A model generated the notes under the pieces. That model searched no databases. It saw nothing but the letters and a program-made list of their open reading frames with translations, and had not been told where the DNA came from. The translations under genes were made by a program, and so were the position numbers. Shown in pieces: positions 37,964-49,572 of a stretch of 64,000 bases of DNA (its first letter is position 1; the number at the start of each line of letters is the position of its first letter). Origin of the DNA: Marinomonas foliarum (GTDB lineage: Bacteria; Pseudomonadota; Gammaproteobacteria; Pseudomonadales; Marinomonadaceae); assembly GCF_003337275.1 (NCBI RefSeq), contig NZ_QPJQ01000009.1, positions 62,001 through 126,000 of the forward strand, in the 5' to 3' direction.

Positions 37964-38133
37964 TGCTATAATCGCCGCCCAAGACAACCCATATATTCGT
38001 ACCTTTGGTCGATATGACTCAGTTGCTGTCTAAAGGCAGTAGCTAATATAGCTCTTTAACAACCAAGGGTACTTTCAAACAGACCAAAGCGTCAGCCCAT
38101 AAGGCGACGTAGTCTGGACAATTGAGGCAAAAA
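37964..38133 (+). promoter_or_regulatory. Extended -10 promoter and long leader of nusB
   Basis: TGCTATAAT (37964-37972) is an extended -10 element. About 155 bases separate it from the nusB start, an untranslated leader with a hairpin possible around CTGTC-TAAA-GGCAG (38030-38040 region). No known riboswitch is recognised. The leader may be regulated or may only be a remnant of lost rib genes between ribD and nusB. Confidence 0.5.
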
Positions 38134-38658
38134 ATGAGCGAAGTGGAAACAGCAAACGACCAAACTCCAGCACCAAAACGTAAAGAGAAAAAACCTTCAC
38201 GTTCGCAATTGCGCAGTGCTTCTCGTCGTTTGGCATTACAAGCGGTCTATCAATGGCAGATGAATCAATCTGCAGTGAGCGAGATCGAAACTCAATTCGT
38301 GATGAACCAAGATCAAGAAATGGATTCTTGTGACAAAGTCTACTTCCGCGAATTACTACAAGGTGTAACAGCCAGCGCTAAAAAACTGGACGTATTGTTT
38401 GAAGAGTTACTAGATCGTCCATTGAGCGAACTAGACCCTATCGAATTAGCTGTTATGCGTATTGGGGCATTTGAATTGTCCCAGCGTTTAGATGTGCCAT
38501 ACCGCGTTGCGATCAATGAAAGCGTAGAGCTAGCAAAAGGCTTCGGCGCGACGGAAAGCCACAAATACGTAAACGGCATTCTAGACAAACTTGCACAGCG
38601 CGTGCGACGCGAAGAAATCGCCGCTCGCCGAGAAGCGAATAAAGAATCGAACAAGTAA
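38134..38658 (+). CDS. nusB: Transcription antitermination factor NusB
   Basis: 174 residues from ATG 38134, with GAGG six bases before it. A lysine- and serine-rich start is followed by the helical NusB fold: SASRRLALQAVYQWQMNQ near residue 28, ELDPIELAVMRIGAFEL near 95 and the final VNGILDKLAQRVR. NusB with NusE forms the boxA-binding core for rRNA antitermination. Followed by a strong terminator, which breaks the usual nusB-thiL-pgpA operon. Confidence 0.94.
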   Translation: MSEVETANDQTPAPKRKEKKPSRSQLRSASRRLALQAVYQWQMNQSAVSEIETQFVMNQDQEMDSCDKVYFRELLQGVTASAKKLDVLFEELLDRPLSELDPIELAVMRIGAFELSQRLDVPYRVAINESVELAKGFGATESHKYVNGILDKLAQRVRREEIAARREANKESNK

Positions 38659-38686
38659 TAGAACCTATTACTAAAAGATACCTAAT

Positions 38687-38722
38687 AGCCCCGTTATTAC
38701 TTGTTAATAACGGGGCTTTTTT
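38687..38722 (+). terminator. Intrinsic terminator after nusB
   Basis: Perfect 13-bp stem AGCCCCGTTATTA (38687-38699) with complement at 38705-38717, a five-base loop, then six T bases. Confidence 0.92.
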
Positions 38723-38856
38723 ATGTCTAATTTTCGATGGCGTTTGTCTAAATTCAACAGATAATGATTTGCGTTGAAAGCGCATATTTTATTATGGTTG
38801 ACGCCAATATTGATGGCTATAATTAAGTTTATCGATGTAGCAGACATACTTTATGT

Positions 38857-39548
38857 ATGACATCGCGTTACCTTCTAAGTAAGGTCGAGGCTGTGCCCGG
38901 TAAAGACGTTCTGAATCCAAGAGATTATTCTTTTGGCGAAGGCTCCCTAGACGGAGCCTTTGTTATTTATAGGCTAAGGAAAGCTTATCCATCTATGTCA
39001 TACAAAAGACTTTTTAATTTATCTGATCATGAAGTTCAGCAGTGGAAGCCGTTTCAGCATGTTAATGCCGAGTATCCCTTAGATCATCTTGATGCTTGTA
39101 AGTTGGTGTTCCAACATCCTAAAAGAAACGAGCGTTACACACTGTTTTTCACATTTTCTCATCACGTATTTACGCGTGGTATTAAAAGTGATGAATTTCC
39201 TGATGTTATCGACATATATCCTTTTCCGTCAGATAAAAGACGTTTGATAAAACTCGTTACGAGTTATCAAAACATTTACCCCAAATCATAGCGACTTTAC
39301 CCAATCAATTCTGTTATCACGGCGGTTATAGTCGTTACTGTAGTTGTAAAATTAAGCAAGATAATGGCATAGAAATTTATTACCAAGTCGTATATCGAGT
39401 CTGGAAGGAGCATGGAAAAATGCGTTTTCATATTGAAAGCGCTTGCCCTTTGAATGAAAAATTAGGCAGGGTAAAGAAAGTCGATTTCTGGGTTATTTGC
39501 CATAATTTACTTCATAGCAAAAAGCTGCCAAAGCCATCTCTAAAATAA
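38857..39548 (+). pseudogene. Frameshifted gene of unknown function between nusB and thiL
   Basis: The first frame gives 144 residues (MTSRYLLSK... with YTLFFTFSHHVFTRGIKSDEF), then stops at 39291. A second frame, one base back, stays open from 39234 to 39548 with no usable start and reads FDKTRYELSKHLPQII, LPNQFCYHGGYSRYCSCKI and VVYRVWKEHGKMRFHIESA. One missing A in the AAAA run near 39235 would join both into about 230 residues. The two halves resemble, by recall, one protein family of mobile or accessory regions. The cause is either a true single-base deletion or a sequencing error. Confidence 0.65.
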
Positions 39549-39651
39549 GTAGGAATATTTCTCTTATTGATGGCTGGTTTATTCTTAACCCGTTATCATA
39601 GTGTATCGAGGTGGTTGTTACGCTGCCTTACCCAATATTTTTAGGATCATA

Positions 39652-39945
39652 ATGAAAAAGAACTTTGTTTTGTCTCACCCCAAAAAACCATACCAGCGCC
39701 TCATTGAAGAAGCGAAAAATGAAGTTAAGCAATACATTAAAGCAGAGCGTAAAAAAGCCTTGCCAGATGGCGCAGATTTTTGGGGATTTAATTGCAAGTT
39801 TGGTCAAACGGTTGATAAGGCAAGAACGATTCACGAAGGTGATATCAATACAAATATTAGCTCGGCACAAAGCCAGCACTGGAAGACTTTTTATTTAGAA
39901 GTGATTCCAACGCCAAAGCAGCGAGCAAAACGTTCAGAAGATTAA
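39652..39945 (+). CDS. DUF6172 family protein
   Basis: 97 residues from ATG 39652, which has AGGA five bases before it; the longer upstream frame is not supported. It carries KKNFVLSHPKKPYQRLIEEAKNEVKQYIKAERKK (read in two pieces), then DFWGFNCKFGQ, the DUF6172 features. Highly basic and probably small and soluble. Function unknown. A strong hairpin terminator follows. Confidence 0.75.
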   Translation: MKKNFVLSHPKKPYQRLIEEAKNEVKQYIKAERKKALPDGADFWGFNCKFGQTVDKARTIHEGDINTNISSAQSQHWKTFYLEVIPTPKQRAKRSED

Positions 39946-39975
39946 TGGCGGTTTTGGTGTTAAAAAGCACAATAC

Positions 39976-40014
39976 AAACAGGGCAGATTACCTAGCGTAA
40001 TCTGCCCTGTTTTG
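39976..40014 (+). terminator. Strong hairpin terminator before thiL
   Basis: Perfect 16-bp stem from AAACAGGGCAGATTAC (39976-39991) with complement at 39997-40012, loop CTAGC, with a short T run. The A run on the left makes it usable in both directions. Confidence 0.88.
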
Positions 40015-40102
40015 CTTCTGACATCTGTAGTGTAATACGGTATCCTTTGCCAGTATTTTCGGTGCAGGATGTGTTGCACTGGAATAATAGAAGGGTAATC
40101 TG

Positions 40103-41053
40103 TTGAAAGAATTCGAGTTGATACAAAACATCTTTCAAGCGTCTGTGATGGCTAGTACACAAGGGCGTGGAGATCTTTTGTTGGGTATTGGTGATGATTG
40201 TGCTCAGGTGCAAGTGCCGCAAGGTCAAAGCTTGGTGTTTTCTATGGATACCTTGGTTGAAGGTCGACATTTTCCTTTCGATGCGGATCCTGTTGATATT
40301 GGTTATCGTGCGGTCGCAAGCTGTGTCAGTGATTTAGCGGCCATGGGTGCGAAACCGGCGTTCTTCACTTTAGGGCTAACGCTTCCTGAATCTGATCCGC
40401 AATGGTTAGCAGGCTTGGCGCAAGGTATGGCGGAACTGGCGGAGCCGATCGGTTTGGCCTTGGTTGGCGGCGATACTACCAAAGGGCCGCTAACCATTTC
40501 GCTGCAAGTGCATGGTTATGTAGAGTCAGACATGGCGGTAAAACGCAGTGGGGCAAAGGTCGGTGATGATATTTACGTTACCGGTTTGCTTGGCGATGCC
40601 GCTGCCGCTGTACCGATCGTTACCGGCGAGTTGCAAGTTTCGAGTGAGCGCTTTGATTATTTTTATGATCGCTTTTGGCGTCCGCAGCCAAGGCTGATTG
40701 CTGGTATGGCGCTGAAGCGAGTGGTTCATTCCATGATGGATATTTCCGATGGCCTCGCTCAAGATATTCAACATATACTCAAAGCGTCTGGCGTTGGAGC
40801 GAATATCGATGCGAGTCGATTGCCAATCTCCTCTGAACTGCGTCAATGGCAACCAGAATCAGCGATATCGTTGGCATTAACTGGAGGCGATGACTACGAG
40901 TTATGTTTTACCGCTCCGAAAGAGCAAGCCACTGAGATATCTTTAATCACTCAAACCTTGAGCTTGCCTTGTACCAAGGTAGGCGAAATTGTCGAAGAAG
41001 GCTTGGTGATTCAAGGGTATGATGGAGAGGCAACGGGCTGGCAACATTTTTAG
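40103..41053 (+). CDS. thiL: Thiamine-monophosphate kinase
   Basis: 316 residues. Phosphorylates thiamine monophosphate to the pyrophosphate cofactor. ATP- and Mg-binding motifs are GIGDDCAQV (about residue 27), VLSMDTLVEGRHF-like SMDTLVEGRHF (about 48) and MDISDGLAQD (about 213), with GGDDYELCF near 263. Start is TTG 40103, with GAAGGG seven bases before. Usually co-transcribed with nusB; here a 1.4-kb insertion with two terminators separates them. Confidence 0.94.
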   Translation: MKEFELIQNIFQASVMASTQGRGDLLLGIGDDCAQVQVPQGQSLVFSMDTLVEGRHFPFDADPVDIGYRAVASCVSDLAAMGAKPAFFTLGLTLPESDPQWLAGLAQGMAELAEPIGLALVGGDTTKGPLTISLQVHGYVESDMAVKRSGAKVGDDIYVTGLLGDAAAAVPIVTGELQVSSERFDYFYDRFWRPQPRLIAGMALKRVVHSMMDISDGLAQDIQHILKASGVGANIDASRLPISSELRQWQPESAISLALTGGDDYELCFTAPKEQATEISLITQTLSLPCTKVGEIVEEGLVIQGYDGEATGWQHF

Positions 41054-41111
41054 AGCCATGAGAGTCCACAACGATTTTTAGTTTTTAATTTAATGAATAG
41101 GTAGCAACTCC

Positions 41112-41594
41112 ATGGCAAATTCTGCTCCTGCGTCGGTATGGCGTAATCCGATACACTTCTTAGCATTTGGTCTTGGCTCAGGTGCCGCACCAAAAGCGCC
41201 AGGAACCTTTGGTACATTGGCCGCTGTGCCCTTGTTTATCTGGTTCCTACAAGATTTAACCGCAACCGCGTATTTCATTGTACTGGTAGTGACATCACTG
41301 GTGGGAATCTACCTTTGTGGTAAAACCTCGAAAGATATGGGCGTGCATGATCATGCCGGTATTGTTTGGGACGAATTTGTTGGTTTCTGGATCACCATGT
41401 GGCTGGCGCCTGCGGGTTGGTTCTATATCGTGCTGGGCTTTGTATTGTTTCGCCTGTTTGATATTTTGAAGCCTTGGCCAATTTCTTGGGTCGATAAAAA
41501 CGTCCATGGCGGCTTCGGTATCATGCTGGACGATGTGTTAGCAGGCATTATGTCTTTTGTCGTGTTACAGGCTTTGGTTGAGTTTGTTTTTTAG
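41112..41594 (+). CDS. pgpA: Phosphatidylglycerophosphatase A
   Basis: 160 residues. Removes the terminal phosphate from phosphatidylglycerol phosphate at the inner membrane. GLGSGAAPKAPGTFGTLAAVPLF near residues 18-41 (in two pieces) and GIVWDEFVGFWITM near residue 84 are PgpA motifs, with four membrane helices. Lies 58 bp after thiL in the standard order. It is the last housekeeping gene before the F420/pyrimidine block. Confidence 0.93.
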   Translation: MANSAPASVWRNPIHFLAFGLGSGAAPKAPGTFGTLAAVPLFIWFLQDLTATAYFIVLVVTSLVGIYLCGKTSKDMGVHDHAGIVWDEFVGFWITMWLAPAGWFYIVLGFVLFRLFDILKPWPISWVDKNVHGGFGIMLDDVLAGIMSFVVLQALVEFVF

Positions 41595-41600
41595 CTCTTA

Positions 41601-41720
41601 GTACCTTCCCCTTTTGTCTTCCAAGAGGAAGGTTAGGGTGGGGTTGTTCTTGTTGCTCATCGACCGAATAACATTTCTTCTCGAAACTACCGCCTCCCTC
41701 GTCGAAATGTTATTCGTTCA
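41601..41720 (+). repeat. Structured repeat, copy A, left edge of the F420/pyrimidine block
   Basis: Two hairpins: CCTTCC (41604-41609) with GGAAGG (41627-41632), and a perfect 13-bp pair CGAATAACATTTC with GAAATGTTATTCG inside the 60-bp core 41657-41716. The second copy, at 53930-54061, shares that core almost exactly, and its arms differ by a paired change (TTTC/GAAA to TTCC/GGAA). It follows pgpA by six bases, and it is 38 bp from the dihydropyrimidinase stop. Confidence 0.9.
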
Positions 41721-41758
41721 ATCAGTTAAGGGCAGTTACCCCTTTTAGCGCATCTACT

Positions 41759-44750
<2,992 letters not shown>

Positions 44751-44828
44751 TGTTGCCACCTCTTCGATTGTTTGGTTTATTAGTATGCGTTCATTCAATG
44801 GTTCGTTATTGTCTTCTTTGGGTTATCT

Positions 44829-46070
44829 CTATTGATGCTCTTTGGCTATACGGTCGCTGGCTTCGAGCATGGCGTGCAGTAGCACATTGGCGCCTGCCGC
44901 ACATTCTTCTGGTGAACTGTATTCTGCTTCGTTATGACTGATGCCATTTAGACAGGGCGTAAATATCATTCCGGTTGGCACTAGATCCGCCATGTAACAG
45001 GCGTCATGTCCTGCACCTGCATAAATGTCCATATGGCTATAACCGAGTTTTTCTGTAGCGGCTTTTACGTCGTCGGAAGCATTAAACTCAACTGGAGCGA
45101 AATACCAAAAAGGATCGAGATTGACTTCTACTTCGTGTTCTTCGGCAACTTTTTCGCAGAAGGACACGAGTTCTTCGTGCATAGTAAGCAGTACATCGGG
45201 TTTTGGATTACGCAGGTCAGCGCTGAATTTCACATTGCCTGGAATGGTGTTGCGGGAGTTTGGCCAAACTTGCATAAAGCCCACTGTGCCTAAGCCATTT
45301 TCATGGCGAAGTGCGATGGCATTCATTTCCGTCACAATAGCTGAAGCAGCGAGCATCGCGTCTTTACGAAGATGCATTGGCGTGGTGCCAGAGTGAGAAG
45401 GGCGACCCACTACCTCGATGTTGTACCAGCGAATACCTTGGCCCAGTCGCACTATGCCAATGGCTTTTTCTTCGTCTTCAAGAATCGGCCCTTGTTCGAT
45501 GTGCGCTTCGAAAAATGCGCCCATGTGCCGGCTGCCCAGTTCCATCTCGCCCAAGTAACCAATACGTTCTAATTCGTCGCCGAGTCGAATACCATTCACA
45601 TCCGTTTTATTTAGCTCAGTTTCTAGGTCGAAGCGTCCCACATAGGTTCCTGAGCCTTGCATAGCTGGTTGGAAGCGCGATCCCTCCTCGTTGGTCCAAA
45701 CGGAAAATTCCATGGCTGTTGGTGTTTGAATGTTGTTTTCATGTAATGTGCGCAATACTTCAACACCAGAAAGAACGCCGAAGACACCGTCGAACTTGCC
45801 ACCAGTAGGTTGAGTATCAAGGTGGCTACCTGTTCCAACAGCGGGTAAATCATTGTTTGTGCCTGAGCGACGAGCAAAGATATTGCCGATCTTATCGATC
45901 TCAACGGTACAGCCGCAGGCTTCACACCAGGCCACAAAAAGGTCGCGGGCTTGCTTGTCTAAGTCTGTTCCAGCAAGGCGATTGCAGCCGCCTTTTTCTG
46001 TGCCGCCAATGTCTCCCATTTCCATTAAGGTGTCCCAGAGGCGTTGTTCGTTGATACGAAGGTCTTGCAT
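44829..46070 (-). CDS. M20-family N-carbamoyl-beta-alanine/amino-acid amidohydrolase
   Basis: 413 residues. Removes the carbamoyl group as CO2 and NH3, completing ring breakdown to beta-alanine or an amino acid. Metal ligands are in GSHLDTQPTGGKFDGVFG (about residues 81-98), TNEEGSRFQ (about 126-134) and GAGHDACYM near residue 374; the substrate/dimer region has AHIEQGPILE near 190. Length fits allantoate/ureidopropionase amidohydrolases. First gene of the three-gene operon. A perfect RutR-like palindrome lies 30-45 bp upstream. Which carbamoyl substrate is used cannot be read from sequence. Confidence 0.88.
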   Translation of the reverse strand: MQDLRINEQRLWDTLMEMGDIGGTEKGGCNRLAGTDLDKQARDLFVAWCEACGCTVEIDKIGNIFARRSGTNNDLPAVGTGSHLDTQPTGGKFDGVFGVLSGVEVLRTLHENNIQTPTAMEFSVWTNEEGSRFQPAMQGSGTYVGRFDLETELNKTDVNGIRLGDELERIGYLGEMELGSRHMGAFFEAHIEQGPILEDEEKAIGIVRLGQGIRWYNIEVVGRPSHSGTTPMHLRKDAMLAASAIVTEMNAIALRHENGLGTVGFMQVWPNSRNTIPGNVKFSADLRNPKPDVLLTMHEELVSFCEKVAEEHEVEVNLDPFWYFAPVEFNASDDVKAATEKLGYSHMDIYAGAGHDACYMADLVPTGMIFTPCLNGISHNEAEYSSPEECAAGANVLLHAMLEASDRIAKEHQ

Positions 46071-46099
46071 TACTAGCTCCTACTTCTGCTTCCAATACC

Positions 46100-46115
46100 T
46101 TTACCAAAAGGTAAA
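46100..46115 (-). promoter_or_regulatory. RutR-like operator for the pyrimidine operon
   Basis: TTTACC-AAAA-GGTAAA is a perfect 16-bp palindrome 30 bp upstream of the M20 amidohydrolase start. E. coli RutR binds TTGACCA-NN-TGGTCAA (recalled): same length, same ACC-N4-GGT core. It lies between this operon and the RutR-like gene itself. Confidence 0.75.
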
Positions 46116-46320
46116 AAATGCCGATAAAAAAATATCAACAACTTGTCTTTCCGGTCAGCAATAAGTAGGCCAAGTTTTAATCAAGTTTGCTGATAAAAAC
46201 TCGTTTGAGTCATCTGAGTGTGTTATTTTAAAATCTATAAATAAGATAATATTTAATAAAAACAGCGTCTTATAGTACTCATTGGCAATATAAAATTTTT
46301 TATGGAAGGCGGATCAGATT

Positions 46321-46974
46321 TTGACCGATAAGAAAACAAAACGTACCAAGCAGTCGATTAATCGAGAAGAATTAGAGTCTCGGATATTGCGTTGTGCCGA
46401 GGTGGTGTTTGCTGAAAAAGGTTATAACGGTTCATCAATGGAAGCGATTGCCGCCAGTGCCAGTATTTCCAAACAAAACCTGATTTATTACTTTTCAAAC
46501 AAAGAGTTACTATACCAACGAGTGTTAAAAGAAATGCTCGATATTTGGATAGAAAAGCTCTCTTTTTTAGAAACTCAAGGCGATACCCCTGAAACGGTTA
46601 TTCGTCGTTATGTACGTGAAAAAATGCAGCTTTCACGTCTGTATCCGAATGGTTCTAAGGTTTTTGCTCATGAGATTATCAGCGGTGCGCCAGTCTTAAA
46701 AGAGTACCTAATTAGTCACTTAAAACCTCAATTCGATCGAGATGTTATTTTGGTTAAGTCATGGATAAGTAAGGGATTAGTTGACGATATAGACCCTGAA
46801 CATTTGTTCTTTACTATTTGGGCCGCGACACAAACCTACGCAGATTTCTCGGTACAAATGGAAGTGCTATTAGGCAAGCATCGTTTGGATGAAGCCGACT
46901 TTGAACGAGCAGAATCAGCAGTGACGGACTTTGTTGTGCGCGCTCTTGGTGCCAAAAAAAATAATTATAAATAA
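46321..46974 (+). CDS. RutR-like TetR family regulator
   Basis: 217 residues. The TetR helix-turn-helix MEAIAASASISKQNLIYYF and NKELLY match E. coli RutR's SKTNLLYYFPSKEALY. The effector domain also matches, with DIDPEHLFFTIWAATQ and TYADFSVQ against PIDPQHLIFMIWASTQHYADF (compared from memory). RutR releases DNA on binding uracil or thymine. Start is TTG 46321 after GGAAGGCGG. It sits between the divergent pyrimidine operon and the F420 operon, each with a palindrome of RutR type. Whether it activates or represses is unknown. Confidence 0.85.
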   Translation: MTDKKTKRTKQSINREELESRILRCAEVVFAEKGYNGSSMEAIAASASISKQNLIYYFSNKELLYQRVLKEMLDIWIEKLSFLETQGDTPETVIRRYVREKMQLSRLYPNGSKVFAHEIISGAPVLKEYLISHLKPQFDRDVILVKSWISKGLVDDIDPEHLFFTIWAATQTYADFSVQMEVLLGKHRLDEADFERAESAVTDFVVRALGAKKNNYK

Positions 46975-47062
46975 TTCAGACTGATTTTCTTTCTTGATTT
47001 ACGTTGAGCTGTCTACTTTTCGCACAATTATAATGTGCAAAAAAACGCCACATTTCATCATC

Positions 47063-47078
47063 TTAACCTTTTGGTTAA
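47063..47078 (+). promoter_or_regulatory. RutR-like operator 1 of the F420 operon
   Basis: TTAACC-TTTT-GGTTAA is a perfect 16-bp palindrome about 160 bp before cofG. It has the same ACC-N4-GGT core and length as the sites at 46100 and 47180. Confidence 0.7.
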
Positions 47079-47179
47079 CTTTTTACTTAACTGAACTTTA
47101 GAGCGCTAGCCCTTTATAGGTGCGTGTTTTGCACTAATAAAAACAATTTACTCTACGCAAAATGATTGCTATTAATTTT

Positions 47180-47195
47180 TATACCAAATGGTAAA
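47180..47195 (+). promoter_or_regulatory. RutR-like operator 2 of the F420 operon
   Basis: TATACC-AAAT-GGTAAA, 44 bp before cofG, has the ACCA-NN-TGGT core of the RutR consensus. One arm is one base off a perfect palindrome. Its position near the start suits repression. Confidence 0.7.
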
Positions 47196-47239
47196 AAAAA
47201 TAATTTAACCTCATTTAATCACTAAAGCGTGGAGTGAAT

Positions 47240-48370
47240 ATGATCTCTGATTCTGAAGCCATATCTTATGAGTTTGCGACTGGGCCAGACTTGTACGCAC
47301 TCTGCCAAGAAGCCGCTAAAGCGCGTGATAACGCTTGGGGTAAACAGCTTACTTATTCAAAAAAAGTCTTCATACCTTTGACTAATATGTGTCGTGATAC
47401 CTGTGGCTATTGCACTTTTGTGCAATCGCCAGATTCGCCTCACGCTAACTATATGACGCCAGAACAAGTGTTAAAAACCGCACGAGAAGGCGCAGCACTT
47501 GATTGCAAAGAAGCTTTGTTCAGTTTGGGCGAGCGTCCAGAAGAGCGTCATCAGAAAGCTCGCGATATGTTGGGCCATTTAGGTTACGGCAGCACCTTAG
47601 ATTACCTGCATGACCAATGCGAAAGCGTGTTAACTCACACAAGTTTATTGCCTCATGTGAATGCGGGAGCCTTGTCTTTTGACGAGCTAAAACGCCTAAA
47701 ACCCGTCGCCGCCAGTATGGGTATGATGCTGGAAAATGTGTCCAACGATTTACTCAAGAAAGGCCAAGCCCATTATGCTTGCCCAGACAAAACGCCCAAA
47801 CGTCGACTCGACACCATAGAGCAAGCGGGCCGTCTTGATATCGCCTTTACCACGGGCATTCTGATTGGCATTGGTGAAAGCTGGGCAGACCGAGTAAACA
47901 GCCTTATCGCCATTCGTGATCGCCATCTTGCCTATGGGCACATCCAAGAAGTCATCATTCAGAACTTTCGCGCCAAAGCAGGTACTGCAATGGCAAATTA
48001 TCAAGAACCAAATTTAGACGACATGAAGCGCACCATCGCCGTTGCCCGTTTGATCTTGCCCGATGACATCAGCATACAAGCGCCACCCAATTTGGAAGTC
48101 GAATACGGCAGTTACATCAATGCGGGCATCAACGATTGGGGCGGCATTTCTCCTTTGACCAAAGACTTTATTAACCCAGAACGAGCGTGGCCGCAAATCA
48201 GCAGTGTCGCGCAAGCCTGTGAAGGGCTGGGTTATTCGCTGGCAGAACGCTTGACCATTTATGACCGTTTCCAGCATCAGGATCACAAATATCTAACCCC
48301 TAATTTAACCCAACGAGTCGCGTCGCTGGTTAGCCGTGCTGCTCAAGTGAGTGGAGGAGTTATCGCATGA
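47240..48370 (+). CDS. cofG: FO synthase subunit 1 (7,8-didemethyl-8-hydroxy-5-deazariboflavin synthase)
   Basis: 376 residues. Radical SAM enzyme that closes the deazaflavin ring in the second half of FO synthesis. The 4Fe-4S cluster motif C-x3-C-x2-C is CRDTCGYC at residues 51-58, inside KVFIPLTNMC. The EGAALDCKEALFSLGERPE stretch and NAGALSFDELKRLKPV are CofG features. I start at ATG 47240 (GGAG five bases before) rather than GTG 47234. Separate from CofH, unlike the fused FbiC of actinobacteria. First of six overlapping F420 genes. Confidence 0.93.
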   Translation: MISDSEAISYEFATGPDLYALCQEAAKARDNAWGKQLTYSKKVFIPLTNMCRDTCGYCTFVQSPDSPHANYMTPEQVLKTAREGAALDCKEALFSLGERPEERHQKARDMLGHLGYGSTLDYLHDQCESVLTHTSLLPHVNAGALSFDELKRLKPVAASMGMMLENVSNDLLKKGQAHYACPDKTPKRRLDTIEQAGRLDIAFTTGILIGIGESWADRVNSLIAIRDRHLAYGHIQEVIIQNFRAKAGTAMANYQEPNLDDMKRTIAVARLILPDDISIQAPPNLEVEYGSYINAGINDWGGISPLTKDFINPERAWPQISSVAQACEGLGYSLAERLTIYDRFQHQDHKYLTPNLTQRVASLVSRAAQVSGGVIA

Positions 48371-49572
48371 ACCTATTTCCTTTAACGTCAAACAATGCCC
48401 AAGTGAGCGAATCTGTTCGAACAATTTTGGATAAGTCTTTGTTGGGTGAGGAGCTGAGTGTCGAAGACGCTTGTGTGCTGTTTGCTACGCAAGGCGCAGA
48501 AGCCCAATCCGTGTTAGACACCGCCGACAAAGTACGTGAAAAGCGCGTCGGCAATGTCGGAACCTTTGTCATTACACGCAATATCAACTTTACCAATGTG
48601 TGTTACATGGGCTGCCGATTTTGTAATTTCGCCAAAGAAAAAGGCGACAAAGAAGCAGAATTTCTCACAGTTGAGCAAGTCGCAGATCGAGCCGAAGAAG
48701 CTTGGAATCGCGGTGCGACAGAAGTCTGTATTCAAGGTGGATTGCATCCTGACATAGGCGCAGATTATTACCGAAACCTCATAATCGCGGTAAAAAAGCG
48801 TGTGCCAGAGATTCATATTCACGCCTTTTCTCCGTTTGAAATTTGGTATGGCTGCAAAAAAGGTCGCCTTGAGCCAGAAGTCTTTCTGACCGAGTTAAAG
48901 AACCTTGGTTTGGGTTCTATGCCGGGCACAGCGGCAGAGATTTTAGATACCGAAGTACGTAAACAACTGACCAAAAATAAACTCACCACAGAAGAATGGG
49001 TGCGCATTATCAAAGCCGCTCATTCTGTTGGTGTGCCGACGACGTCGACTATTATGTATGGTCACGTGGATCAGCCGATTCATTGGGCAAATCACCTCAA
49101 ATTATTACGCGATATTCAAAAAGAAACCGGCGGATTCACCGAGTTTGTTCCCTTAGGTTTTATCCATTACGAAACCCGTTTGTACAACGACAACCCAGAC
49201 AAGGTTCGTCCTGGCCCAACCCAAGATGAGCATTTCAAAATGCACGCCATTGCTCGTCTGATGTTGCAAGGTCATATTGATAACATCCAAGCTTCATGGG
49301 TGAAAATGGGGCCTGATGTGGCCGCGAGAATGCTGCGTTCCGGTGCCAATGATTTGGGCGGCACCTTGATGAATGAAAGTATTTCTCGCGCGGCTGGGGC
49401 AACGCATGGTCAAGAAGTCTTCCCAGAAGACATGGTGTCCAATATTCATGCAGCAGGTTTGCATGCAGTACAGCGCAGCACCAAATATGACGTCGTAAAA
49501 GACTACCCAATAGCCGCCACTAGCATCAAAGCGCCATTAACGAACCGTATTGCGATTCAAGGAGTGGCTTAA
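48367..49572 (+). CDS. cofH: FO synthase subunit 2 (5-amino-6-ribitylaminouracil:tyrosine 4-hydroxyphenyl transferase)
   Basis: 401 residues. Radical SAM enzyme joining tyrosine to 5-amino-6-ribitylaminouracil, the intermediate from riboflavin synthesis. Cluster motif CYMGCRFC lies at residues 79-86, FITRNINFTNVC-like VITRNINFTNVC just before, and TEVCIQGGLHPDIGADYY and HAFSPFEIWYGCKK follow as in CofH. Overlaps cofG by four bases (ATGA) and cofD by one. It links ribD at 36679 to F420 by metabolism. Confidence 0.94.
   Translation: MNLFPLTSNNAQVSESVRTILDKSLLGEELSVEDACVLFATQGAEAQSVLDTADKVREKRVGNVGTFVITRNINFTNVCYMGCRFCNFAKEKGDKEAEFLTVEQVADRAEEAWNRGATEVCIQGGLHPDIGADYYRNLIIAVKKRVPEIHIHAFSPFEIWYGCKKGRLEPEVFLTELKNLGLGSMPGTAAEILDTEVRKQLTKNKLTTEEWVRIIKAAHSVGVPTTSTIMYGHVDQPIHWANHLKLLRDIQKETGGFTEFVPLGFIHYETRLYNDNPDKVRPGPTQDEHFKMHAIARLMLQGHIDNIQASWVKMGPDVAARMLRSGANDLGGTLMNESISRAAGATHGQEVFPEDMVSNIHAAGLHAVQRSTKYDVVKDYPIAATSIKAPLTNRIAIQGVA

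Noticed and set aside
37852-38133. FMN riboswitch between ribD and nusB
   Set aside because: None of the conserved FMN-aptamer stem sequences is visible, and the gene downstream is nusB.
39234-39291. Programmed -1 frameshift joining the two halves of the 38857 gene
   Set aside because: The A run is TAAAAGA, not a slippery X-XXY-YYZ heptamer, and no obvious stimulatory structure follows. A base loss is the simpler reading.
41657-41716. Repeat arms as terminal inverted repeats of a transposon
   Set aside because: The inverted arms enclose about 27 bases and no gene. They look like a stem-loop, not ends of a mobile gene, although a MITE derivation cannot be ruled out.
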